Positions 22,119-32,900 of a stretch of DNA of 64,000 nt are shown piece after piece (within the stretch, counting starts at the first letter, position 1; every line of letters begins with the position of its first letter). The stretch is from Neopestalotiopsis rosae (taxonomy: Eukaryota > Ascomycota > Sordariomycetes > Amphisphaeriales > Sporocadaceae). The position numbers were made by a program, and so were the translations under genes. The notes under the pieces were generated by a model. The model was not told the DNA's origin. It searched no databases and worked only from the letters and a program-made list of their open reading frames with translations. Location: positions 5,642,001 through 5,706,000 of the forward strand of contig JALGAS010000003.1 in the NCBI GenBank assembly GCA_023078685.1. Direction: 5' to 3'.

Positions 22119-24178
22119 GCTTGAGCCAAGTATCTTTTAGACAGATGAAATATCTTATAATACTGGTGGTATCACTGAAGAATTGGTGATATATGACCAA
22201 GTTTGACGATTGAGAGTTTTGAATAATTCCATCGTTTTCTTTTTTTACTTTGACGGTGCAGGACAGGTCACTTACATACTTCTGAGCGCTACCCCAGTTC
22301 AATGTTGCGTCTATGGAAAATCGTGGGGTCAGTAGACTATTGGTCTCGTCTCGCGGGCAATCCCATGCGGAGAAGAAGGCGGGGTTAGCTCAAGTGTGGC
22401 CACTTTTTACTCGTCTCGAGGGAATGTTCGGCATCATTCCTCCCATGCGAGCCCATGTTTTGCATATTTTCCCAGCTGCAAGGTCATGAATCTCGCTCGA
22501 ATTAGCGAATCTGTCTCGCAAGTGCTCGGTCACTGGTGCGAATATCCAAGGCTAGCAATCGGTTTAGTTCCACCCATCGTCGCAAGTGTGCCGTTCATCG
22601 GGATCTCGGGTCGTGTGATGGTTGTTTAGAGTTCCTGTACCTAGCTTGATATTATATAATGCCTACATGTGTATCCTGGTTCCGTGACGAAATGAATCCA
22701 GCTAGTATGCTAGATCTAGACTTGTTCCTGTGTTCTATCTACACGTCAACTTAGAAGGATTCAGGAGATGTTTCTTCGCTCAAAGTGTCTCAGGCGTTGA
22801 GTCGCGATGGTTTGCCTACACCACACATAATTGAGCCAGTTATGGTGAGAACCTCTCATTTGATCAAAACATTATAGTGATCATGAGCCGAGCAATTGAA
22901 CTTGGTCCGGATAGAAGACCGGAGACGGCGGCGAGAAGTCCGGATCGGAGAAAAGGTGGGGATACGGTATCTTCGATGGAGCTCCTACGGAAGCAGGCCC
23001 TTCTCTATTACCATGGAATGTCCATTCAATCTACCTCGGAACTCAGTGGTTATGCGCAAATCTTTGGCGATTCGGTGCCTGAATTATAAATGCTAGCATA
23101 CAACGGTTGAGTGGTAATTGTCAAATTGCCACATGGCATTTGAGTTCGTTGCTAAAAGCGTCGCAAAAGTTTCCCGCGTCTCGAGCTTCACTATCTGCGA
23201 CTGGCGCGTTCACCAAATCTAAAGTTCTCACTTCGGGAAAAGTGACGAACCGAAACAGAATATTCTGCCTGAAGTCATGGACACTGAGAGTGGTGGACTA
23301 TCAATTACAGGAAGACGTACATCTCTCATCTGACCTCCGTTGTTGTCTTTTGTCTGGCTGCGCAATCCAGTTTGGGATTTGCAGGAGCGACAATGCCTCA
23401 GCGAGGACTGTACTCTGTACCTCAACAGCGATCATGGCAGCCATCTTCCCACGCGGAGTTCATCAGGAGGCAGAATCGCTTCAAACAACTCGCGCGAGTG
23501 CAAGAGATGATGGACTCTCGATGCATGTTCTGTCTTATAGCAATGTTGCTCATGGCAAGTCACTTGTATTCGGGTAGCTTCGGAAACGCGTCGGAGTCGA
23601 GACAGCTTGCGAGTTACGGCGCGGGCTTGTGGTTGACTCATGCGTCTGACACCACTAGGCCCGAGTATCTCCGGCGCTCTGGCCTGGCAAACAGCTGAGG
23701 CCGAACCAATCCGCATCGCAAACACGCAAAATCGGATAATCCGTCACTGCGAGAGGAGGCAATTCAAATTCTACGAGCCCGGAAGGATCGCAAAAGTGGA
23801 TTGGCTCATCGCCATGGTTCTCCTCATTGCTGACAGCGCTATATTCATGATTAGCTACCCCGCCAAGCGCCGGCCCGGTGCTATACCGTGACTCTTCCAG
23901 TCCTGCAAATACAACATTTAAACCGAGTATACAGAACCCGCTGTCAATTGATCTGACATGATCAACGGACAAATTCAATTGTCTGCTCTGGAAAGTGTCA
24001 TAGACGTACGGCCTGGCTACTAAACAATTGATCTGATCCTTCGCTTGACTGCATCATCTGTCAGTCTCCACTATTGAGGAACGTGGTTTTCTACCAAGAT
24101 CTATTTAAAGAAGCACAAGGTCCCGAGGGCTCAAAATATCTAGAATTGGCATTATACGATAATCCGAATCCTGTAACC
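22119..24178. other. Gene-poor interval of 2.1 kb
   Basis: Divergent promoter space between the DenD-like gene and the M20 peptidase, unusually long for this window. Direct copies of GTCCGGAT occur near 22911 and 22938. A TATA-like ATTTAAA near 24104 precedes the peptidase start. No gene supported. Confidence 0.4.
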
Positions 24179-25308
24179 ATGACGATAGACATTATGGACC
24201 ACCCGGTCGTCCACCTACTAAAGTCGCTCATGTCCATAGTCAGCACGAGCGAGCTCGAGCACGGCATTGGCGTCTTCCTGGAAGAGCACCTACAAGGCCT
24301 TGGCTACACCGTAGAGCGCATCCCCATTGCGCCGGGATCGACGCGCCACAATGTATACGCCTACCTCGGCTCGGCCCGCCAGACGCGTGTGCTGCTCACC
24401 GCGCACATGGACACGGTGCCCCCGCACATCCCGCTGACGGTCGACGGCGACATTATTCGGGGCAGGGGATCTTCGGATGATCTTGGCCCGCTGGCGGCGC
24501 AGATCTTGGCGGCGGAGGAGTTGCGGCGCGAGGGCAAGATCCGTGATGAGGGAGACATTGGGTTGCTGTTTGTGGTTGGCGAGGAGAACGGCGGACACGG
24601 CATGATTGCTGCCAACGACATGGGGGTGACCTGGGAGTCGGGCATCTTTGCCGAACCGACAGAGAGCAAACTTGCCAAAGGCCATAAGGGCCAGGTCGCC
24701 TTCGAGGTGATTGCCAACGGCATTGCCTGGTAAGTCATTTCCTCAGCCCAAGCATACGCGACCGTGTTCTTGAATCAGCGCATGCTAATCCGGCAACTCC
24801 AAGCCACTCGGGGTATCCTCATCTCGGCAAGAGTGCAACCACGGCGCTTCTCAATGTCTTGAACGACCTCTCTGCAGCAACGTGGCCTGAGTCTGATCTG
24901 CTCGGCTTATCAACATTCAACATTGGTACCCTCGAGGGCGGCGAGAAGCACAACATTGTAGCCCCGTCGGCCAAGGCGCTCTGCGAAGTGCGCATGGTTT
25001 CAGACCTCCCCGGCATCAAGGCCAAGGTCGCCGACATTGTCTCGAGGCACCCCGACATCGAGCTCAAGTTTGTGTTCGAATACCCCGAGGCGCTGCTTGA
25101 TTGGGAGATTGACGGGTTCGACGCTGCCCCGGTGGCTTTTGGAACGGATGTGCCTCGACTCAAGGCCGAATACTGCGGGAATCGAGTACTCTTTGGCCCT
25201 GGATCAATCCTTGTTGCGCATGGGCCGGATGAGTACATTCGTGTGCCTGAGCTGATTGACAGCATATCTTCCTACAAGAAACTTGTACTTCATTTCCTCG
25301 GGCGATAA
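24179..25308 (+). CDS. M20 family metallopeptidase (ArgE/DapE/ACY1-like)
   Basis: Di-zinc amidohydrolase/peptidase of 351 residues. Exons 24179-24729 and 24804-25308; the junction recreates ACHSGYPHLG, the conserved start of the lid domain. Metal and catalytic residues are present: HMDTVPP (His76, Asp78), RGSSDD (Asp101), GEEN (Glu135 as the general base, Glu136 as ligand) and EPTE (Glu159). Members remove N-acyl groups from amino acids or cleave dipeptides; specificity is unclear. No signal peptide with the chosen ATG, which follows a TATA-like element by about 75 bp, so it is likely cytosolic. A diverged 66-bp copy of its 3' end lies 3.6 kb downstream beyond the HET gene (28951-29016). Confidence 0.9.
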
Positions 25309-26224
25309 TACCAATAGTTTCCTATGCGCAGTGGCTTTCTAGATACCTAGCTCCGAGTATTTATGAACCAAAAGGCCCTGTACCTCCGCGCAGTGTGGAG
25401 AGCATTGCCATACTTCTAATCGAAGCCTGAGGAAACCCCTCTGTCATCCATCGGGATTGTTATGGTAAACCTTGTATTGGAATTCCCCTCTAGTGCAACG
25501 GCTGACGATGCTTGCAGTCAATGGTAAGGGAAGGATGACTATGAAGATGATCACGAGGCAACGTGAAAACCCCCCTTAAAATAATGTTACGTGGGTGTAC
25601 TGCTGCATGTAGCCACTGAAACAGATTCCCAAACTCATGTTCACGTAGCCTGATCAATATTCTTGGATTTGCTTTACCATCTTTGATCAGTATTTCGCAA
25701 CAAGATGTGAAGATGAAACTGGAGTAATAGCCTGCGAGTTGCTCGTCGCCTCATCCATGACGGTGTGACGACACGCGAAGCCACTCCATGCGACCAAGTA
25801 AATGACTGAAGGTGGATCTGAGGCTGAGGGGGTATTAGGCGAATCCGCTAACAATTTGAGCATAGATGATGAGAACTAGATGTTATGCACTCGTACCTAC
25901 CTAGGTAGGCTCAGGCAGCCATGCAGATCAGTGCCATTGATTCGACTGCGGACCCTGAAAGCCCATATCTATTCTCAAGAGGAAATATGTTGATTTTTAC
26001 CCCGCACCTACACAACAAGTAGATTTATTCTCATTCTCATTCAATTCGGATCAACCAACACTTGAGGAAGTGCGGTCTCTGGCCTTGAACCACTTTATGC
26101 CCTTCCGGTTCCATTGACATCTTCTCGACGTGTCGGTTATTTTTATCTCTTATATCTTCTACATGATCACGCGAACCACACATCGCGAGTTTATACTTCG
26201 ACGCTTCAATCTGCTGTGACAAAC
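25309..26224. other. Intergenic: HET gene promoter
   Basis: 916 bp, no gene. It includes the perfect 14-bp palindrome at 25896-25909 described separately. Confidence 0.5.
25896..25909. promoter_or_regulatory. Palindrome CCTACCTAGGTAGG
   Basis: Perfect 14-bp dyad 316 bp upstream of the HET start. It shares the core CCTA..TAGG with the two palindromes upstream of the NLR-like gene, so it may be a shared protein-binding site or a repeated motif of this genome. Confidence 0.4.
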
Positions 26225-28648
26225 ATGGCTCCACTCTCGGTCGCACCAGAGCAAAAGCTCCCTAACACGGGGGAGGACGAGCGCCTTTGCAGCAATTGCG
26301 CAAGGATCTCACTTGAGTATAGCAGTCTTACAGATTGGACATACCCCAGAATAAGTCTGGGTGCATTGGACCTGATTCTACGAAGAGATGACTGCGCGCT
26401 TTGTGTTATTATTAAAGAACTGTGGGAAGATATTTTTGCGCATCAGGCGATACGACCCTGCCTGTTCGGGAATATCGAGGTCGACATTGAGTTTATCGGC
26501 GCGTACAACACTTTTATTAAACTCGTACTCTCCGAGACCGAGCTGAAAATCCATTTTCGCCGCTCTTCCAACGAGATGTCACCGGGCATCCACGGCAGGC
26601 ACAACGATCGCGCGCATGACATTCAACTCATTGACGATAAACTAGGGAACCTTCGTTACTGGCCTTCACTGAGAATTACACAGGAAGACGTGAGAAGGGA
26701 CAGAATTCCCCTTTCTTATGACGCTAAACCAGACCGTATATGCCGTCCTTTGGAGAAGCAATGCGATCTAGAATCGATGCGTATCCAGTTGAACACTTGC
26801 ATCAAAACGCACGGGGATGTCTGTGAACAGTCCCGTGTCTGGCCCTGGAAGTCATCCAGTGGGCGAATTCCCTTGCGGATCCAATTGCCCGCTGAGTTCC
26901 GGCTTATCGATGTTGTATCCTTGCAGATCACAAAGGCTCCGCCAAATCCCCAATTCGCCGCTCTCTCCTATAGGTGGGATCACAAAGATCAAGAACACGA
27001 GAATGGAGAGCGATATCAAACCCTGACAAAGCAATGTTCGCGCCAGCTTACCACCAAAGGAGGGATCGACCTGTCTCGTTTGCCCCAAACTATAGTGGAT
27101 GCTATACAGGTCTGCCAGGCTTTGAATATCAGTTTCCTTTGGGTTGACTCTCTCTGTATCATGCAAGATGCTGCGGATGAACTCAAAGAGCAGATCCAAC
27201 GTATGGACGCCGTTTACAGTCTCGCCACTATAACTATCGTGGAAGCTACCTCTTCGGAGCCAAGACAAGGTCTGGAGTGCCTCCGCTCTCGTAGCCCGAA
27301 ACAGAAGACAGTTTGCATCGACGGTTTCCGTTTCGTTCTAGCTCAGCCCCGTCTTGATGCGACACTGCACAAGTCGGAATGGTTCACAAGAGGTTGGACA
27401 TACCAGGAATTATTGCTCTCCAAGCGACTATTGGTATTCACATCATCGCAGGTGCATCACGTCTGCCAGACCGAGGCGTTTGCCGAGGACACTGTACGGC
27501 CTTGGGACGTAGGGGACAGCCCAAGGCCTCCACGGCTGTATCTCTGGAATCTTCCGTGGCTTCAGCATCCCGATTCGCAGTTTTCAAGGCCCAAATCTGA
27601 GTGGGAGTGGCAATTTTCGTGTTGGAGATTTTACGATGAAATGCTCATGGACTATGGCCGACGAAAATTGACGAAGGTCGCTGACTACCTGGCGGCAGTC
27701 TCTGGTATCCTGAGGACGATGGGCCGAAATTGTAATGACATATTTTTGTGTGGCCTTCCTGAAAAGTTGTTCCCGTACTGCTTGTTGTGGCAGCCCATGG
27801 GAGCAAGTCATCGTATTGGGACTTGTCCGTCTTGGTCCTGGGCTGGCTGGACAGGTGCCAAACATAATCCGATGAGGAACGCTATCGAGCATGGATGGGT
27901 CAAACGGTTTCGTGACACTGGAGAGCTTTACAAGGTCATGTCTGCACTTGAAGACATCAGTCTCGTTGCTTCAGATGGAACAGAGCGTTGTATTGCGCAG
28001 CAACTTGCCGAAGAAGAAGTCCTGAGGTGGCATCACAGCCGCTTTGACGAACGATCCATTGATAAATTCCCAAATCATTTGGGTCCCGATGATACACTTA
28101 TTGAGAGTGGACACCTACGCTTTATCGCAGATACTGCGCTGCTTACTATTACGCCAGACCAGAATGCACCACCAATCCCTGATAGTGTTCCTCAACTGCG
28201 AAGATACCGCATCTTGAATGGCAAAAACTGGATTGGCACGATATTTCTAGGTCCCGATAGGGGGATGCCTGACGTAAATGGACTCAATGAAGATGATGCC
28301 TACCCCGGCGAGCTTGAGCGGTGCGAATTTGTCAAATTGACAACTATCTGCGCGAAATCCAGGCGCCAGAGTTTTGGTGGAAGTATCCTACTGGGGCTGG
28401 TTGATTATGGCGAAGAGTGGCAAGAACCAAAGATTTTTCCAACCGCTTTTTGGCACGATGCGAAGCTGGACGATAACGATTGCCCAGTCAAGGGCTCTAT
28501 TGATTATGCCGCCGGTGGACTTCGCATGCATAATGTTATGTGGGTGGAGAGAAGCGGTGGCATGATGTTTCGCAAGGCAGTGGGCATGATTGCTGCAAAA
28601 GGCGTGTCCGAAGAACAATGGAAGAAGGAAACAGTTTGTCTTCATTGA
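26225..28648 (+). CDS. HET-domain protein (heterokaryon-incompatibility type)
   Basis: 807 residues in one exon. The HET domain occupies about residues 240-400: FAALSYRW, then LPQTIVDAIQVCQAL, then FLWVDSLCIMQD and a following AVYSLATITIVEA block, with YQELLLSKRLLVF (about 395-410) marking its end. HET domains are TIR-like and trigger cell death when incompatible nuclei meet or when a partner receptor is activated. The N-terminal 240 residues hold a Cys-containing segment (CSNCARIS, CALCVI) common in this family; the C-terminal 400 residues have no named domain. The ATG at 26225 is the first in frame; the open frame upstream lacks ATG. It lies 1.3 kb upstream of an NLR-like gene in the same direction; HET and NLR genes often co-occur in allorecognition loci. 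Confidence 0.88.
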   Translation: MAPLSVAPEQKLPNTGEDERLCSNCARISLEYSSLTDWTYPRISLGALDLILRRDDCALCVIIKELWEDIFAHQAIRPCLFGNIEVDIEFIGAYNTFIKLVLSETELKIHFRRSSNEMSPGIHGRHNDRAHDIQLIDDKLGNLRYWPSLRITQEDVRRDRIPLSYDAKPDRICRPLEKQCDLESMRIQLNTCIKTHGDVCEQSRVWPWKSSSGRIPLRIQLPAEFRLIDVVSLQITKAPPNPQFAALSYRWDHKDQEHENGERYQTLTKQCSRQLTTKGGIDLSRLPQTIVDAIQVCQALNISFLWVDSLCIMQDAADELKEQIQRMDAVYSLATITIVEATSSEPRQGLECLRSRSPKQKTVCIDGFRFVLAQPRLDATLHKSEWFTRGWTYQELLLSKRLLVFTSSQVHHVCQTEAFAEDTVRPWDVGDSPRPPRLYLWNLPWLQHPDSQFSRPKSEWEWQFSCWRFYDEMLMDYGRRKLTKVADYLAAVSGILRTMGRNCNDIFLCGLPEKLFPYCLLWQPMGASHRIGTCPSWSWAGWTGAKHNPMRNAIEHGWVKRFRDTGELYKVMSALEDISLVASDGTERCIAQQLAEEEVLRWHHSRFDERSIDKFPNHLGPDDTLIESGHLRFIADTALLTITPDQNAPPIPDSVPQLRRYRILNGKNWIGTIFLGPDRGMPDVNGLNEDDAYPGELERCEFVKLTTICAKSRRQSFGGSILLGLVDYGEEWQEPKIFPTAFWHDAKLDDNDCPVKGSIDYAAGGLRMHNVMWVERSGGMMFRKAVGMIAAKGVSEEQWKKETVCLH

Positions 28649-28950
28649 CTTGAAGATGGTAGTCACAATGGTTTGCAGTCATGTACAATCAAATAAGTAT
28701 CTAAAAAGATGCAGAGGCGGCTCCAGTACAAGCAGGTTCCATTCGCAGCTGTATATTCGGACTTCTTGGCTTACTCAGAGTATGAAGGCGTCAACAAAGA
28801 TACAATCCAGAGAACCACAATCATAATCCATGTTTCTTTCTTCTATTCATTATCTTCTTCGTGACACATGAATGCGAGTGAAGTTCGTTCAGCGCTCCGT
28901 AGGACCGTTTCGCTGCCGATAGAAACACCATTTTGGGGCCGTACATTTTC

Positions 28951-29016
28951 GCGCCTGAGCTAATTGACAGCAAATTTTCCTATAAGAAACTTGTGTTTCA
29001 TTTCCTCCGCTGTTGA
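28951..29016 (+). pseudogene. Diverged fragment of the M20 peptidase 3' end
   Basis: 66 nt align without gaps to 25243-25308, the last 22 codons of the M20 gene; by eye 54 of 66 bases agree. Both translate to PELIDS..SYKKLV.HFL before a stop, and the frame is still open in the fragment. Resemblance seems to continue weakly to about 28913 with a deletion. No remaining M20 domain is found upstream, where the HET gene and its 3' flank lie. This is the tail of a former second M20 copy or of a partial duplication. Confidence 0.75.
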
Positions 29017-29636
29017 CACCGACATTCTTCCATGCTTGGAACTCTAAGAAGCAACTTGTGACACGGAAAAGCAAGCGACAAAAATGCTCTCATAGCACGA
29101 CTGGGCGCCGGCATAACGCCTGAGTGTGACTTCCTTATTTACAGTGTACACCAGTGGTGCTCCGCGTTGGAAGCGAGACCCAGTACAGTGGGATGGCGGG
29201 GTTGGCGCGACTTCCAAATGCTGTGGTGGGTTAAAAGAGATTCATGCCGAGTTGTGAAGTGTGGATGATGAACTCTCTAACTTTTGATTGACGGCCGCGG
29301 CGTCGGGAACATGGCTGATACGCGCACCCAGGCGACAGCATACAGTATACTACCACTCTTCCATTGTCGATTGGAGCAAAGGCAGCTCTGATGCTCGATA
29401 GCGTCTCCAGTGATGATTAGGTACCCAAACCGCGCTACAGCGAAAGCAGGGAAATTGGCAGAGATGCTGGGGCGCTACACCTGCAAATGAGGTTGGATTA
29501 AGACCCCCGAGGCTGCATGCATATTGCCTGTGAGTGCACTAAGCAATCATAACATACTCCATCCAAGAGATTGGTAGCTTCTTGCGCGGCGGCTCTTAGG
29601 TTCAAAGTGGACGATACCCTGCTTGTAGCATGCCTA

Positions 29637-29656
29637 CATACCTACATGTAGGTATG
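29637..29656. promoter_or_regulatory. Perfect 20-bp palindrome upstream of NLR-like gene
   Basis: CATACCTACA followed by its exact reverse complement, 290 bp upstream of the NLR start. It has the CCTAC..GTAGG core also found at 25896. Such a dyad could bind a homodimeric factor or extrude as a cruciform. Confidence 0.5.
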
Positions 29657-29726
29657 CAAGTCGCATCAATTGAGGACAATCACGCATCCACGCATCGTCG
29701 CAAATTCGCATCGATTTATCATACTG

Positions 29727-29740
29727 CATACCTAGGTATG
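29727..29740. promoter_or_regulatory. Palindrome CATACCTAGGTATG
   Basis: Perfect 14-bp dyad 206 bp upstream of the NLR start, with outer arms CATACC..GGTATG identical to those of the 20-bp palindrome 70 bp away. Confidence 0.45.
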
Positions 29741-29945
29741 AGGATTACCGAAAGTGCTAAGCTGGGCATAAGGGTTTCGCATACGACAAAACGAGTGACC
29801 CTTGTACAAGGTACATTGCTTACATGTCAACTCGAAATCAGGCCCCTCCTCACCAAAAGGCAGCAGACATATCGGCTGCGACGCCGACGCCTGCCGCATC
29901 TGCGCCAAAGACTCCATTCAGCGTGCCCTTCACGCAACCAGTAAC

Positions 29946-32900
29946 ATGGGGTCGCACTTTGTCATTTTGATTACCATAATCCTTGGCTTGGGTCTTGCGT
30001 ATGTTGCTTCGACCAGAGACACGCGCTGGTGGAAGTCAAGCCAGCGTGAGCCCCAGAAACCCCGCCGCAAGCCTAGGCCAAGATTTCAGACTGTCCGGAT
30101 CTCCAACATTCCACGACATATACCTCGACACATTCTGTCTGAGAAGATTAAGACGTTAAGCAGGGACAGTGCTAGTTCCGCTGAGCACAATGTTATCGGA
30201 TTATCATGTGCGCCCGCCGCGGCTTCGATCCTGACACAACGTTTCCAGGTTGCCACAGTCACTTTCCTCGTGGAGCCTGACCTGGCCCTGCTGGAAAGTA
30301 GTCTTCGGTCAGAGCTCGGAATTGATGCATCGCGTCTCAGGATCGACTCGGATTTCTTTGGCCTCACTCCCCTTCATGGAACACTAGAAGACTCGACCGT
30401 CGAGTAAGTACTAAGCCTGATGTGCCTCAAATAGCCATTGCAATTTGTGTACATGTCACTGAAACGACCATCTTGCAGTATAGTGGCCGTCACTGGACTC
30501 GCTGGTCATGCGTTCGGCTCCTGGAAGACCAGAGGCCAGCCTGCTATGTGGTTGCGGGACTTTCTCCCTGACGTTGTTCCAAAAACACGTATTATGACCT
30601 ACGGATACGACACCAAACTTCCTGGGAGCCAGTCAGAGGCATCAATCATGGATCTTTCGAGGAAACTTCTCGAGTCTATCAAGACTGCGCGTGCAGGCGA
30701 GAGTGTAAGCGCTTCTCACGATTTCATATCCCATGTAATTGACATTGACCTGCCCTAGAAGAGTCGGCCTCTTATTCTCATCGGCCACAGCCTCGGTGGG
30801 CTCGTCGTTAAACAGGTACACTATTTCCACTCGAGAAGCATCTAAAAGAATGCAGACTGAATCTATTTAGGCGATGGTGGAGGCATGTGAGGGAAGCGAA
30901 GAGGACAAAACTGTTTTCATGTCATGCTACGGTCTCATGCTGTTTGGCGTGCCCAATAGAGGACTTAATAACGCTAATCTCATGGCCATGGTCCATGGAC
31001 AACCTAACGAATCGTTAGTGCGGGATCTCTCAGGCTCATCCCGATTCTTGAGTTTACTGCATCGACTATTCAGTGAAAAGTTTATTCTGGAGGAATCGAT
31101 AATAATCAGCATTTACGAGACGAAGACAACTGCGACGGTTGAGGTATGATGAACTGTCTATATATGAAAATGACGATGTTTTCTAACATTTTTAGTGGTC
31201 TGAGGCAACAGGCTCATGGGAGCGAACTGGCCCCGAGGTTATGATGGTCGGACACACTTCCGCGACCCATGCGGGCCATCACGAAAAGACTTTCGATCAG
31301 ATCTCGATAGATGCTAATCATTCTGATCTTGTCAAATTCGATGATCCATCACAGCCAGACTATGTCATCATAGCAGAAAGGATCAGCCGGCTTGTTGACA
31401 TTGGCCCAACCGTCGTCAAGGCGCGTTTTGCCGAGTATCGAAGAAGTAAGAATCCTGGGGGGTACGGACCATGATGTGTTCAATATTAAACACGAATATT
31501 AGAGTTGTCCCGTCTAGAGAAGCAATTCTGCGACAGTCTTCATGCGCCTAATTATGTCGGCGTTAAAAACAACATGATCGACGAACCCACCCCGGGAACA
31601 TTGAACTGGTTTCTGTCGACTCCTGAGTTCTCGTCATGGGAAACCCTCGAAGATTCCTCAATTTTATGGATACAAGGCTCCGCTGGTCAGGGAAAGACGA
31701 TGCTGGCTAAGTATCTTCTTAACTACCTGGAAAAGTCTGTTGTTCGTCAAGGTTCGAAAGCTGTCGTCATATACTTCTTCTTTTACGACCGAGAAGAAAT
31801 CCTCAGCAGTGTCGGAGCTGTACTCCGCGTATTGATCAGGCAACTTTTGGATGTCAGAAATGTTGACACGTTTAGTGTTATTGCTGAAAAGGTGGAGCTA
31901 GACAAGTCAATGCTGTCCGATGATGGCCTGTGGGAGATTTTAGAAAGATTGTTGAGCGCACACGTTCTTGGCAATATAACATGTGTTATTGATGGATTGG
32001 ACGAGTGTAGGGATCCGACCGGGCTGGTCAGACTGCTGCGATTATTCGAGAGGATAACACGCCACATTCCTACGAGTCACCATGTCGATACACCAACCCT
32101 GAAGACGATCTTCCTTAGTCGCCCAGCAATTGACATGGAACGACACGTGTCGAAATTCTCTCGTGTGTACCTGAAGGCCAACCCGAACGACTTAGATATC
32201 TTCATCCGGCACGAAATTAAATATCTCCAGCTCAATGACGACTTACAAGAATATACAGTTCGGAGTCTTCTTGGCAGGGCCGGGCAGACCTTCCTCTGGG
32301 TCTCTATCGTTTTGAAGAAGTTGAAGGCAGAAGCCTTGATATCGGAGGCGGACATTGATCGACTTATCGACGAAAGCCCGCTGAATCTTGAGGATCTCTA
32401 TGAGAAGATTGTCACCGACATAATGGATCGAAATGGTGAGGCCCAGAAAAAACTACTTCTGTGGGTTGTCTACGGCCGAAGGCCATTGACGCTGTCAGAG
32501 CTAGAAGAAGCTATATCCGTCCAAGAAAATTCTGACTCTCTTGAGGCTACAAGGCGATTTAAGACTCAGCTCACCAGGACCACCGTCATAAGCGCGGTTG
32601 GTGTCATACTCGAGATCGGCGATGACAACAGAGTTACCCTCATTCACCAGTCAGCCAAGGAATTCCTCACGAGAAAAAGACATCTTTTCGCTACCGAGCT
32701 TTGCCGAGGGCTTAAACCCGATCTCTATTTGGGAAAGATTTGCATGGTATACTTATGTTTCAAGAACTTCCGAGTTGAGACGTGGGACGACCCAATCGAA
32801 CTCGGATTGGCGAATCGTCCAGATCTCTTCATTCAGTATGCCGCTCGAAACTGGCACCGCCACCTTGAGAAGCATACGGATGATGCCGGCACTTTGAGAA

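Larger units (their letters stand above)
28649..29945. other. Intergenic between HET and NLR-like genes
   Basis: 1.3 kb with the M20 peptidase remnant (28951-29016) and two palindromes (29637-29656, 29727-29740). No complete gene seen. Confidence 0.5.

Noticed and set aside
23107..23698. Overlapping 156- and 108-codon frames in the gap before the M20 gene
   Set aside because: No recognisable domain, no codon bias and no splice structure linking them; left as non-coding.
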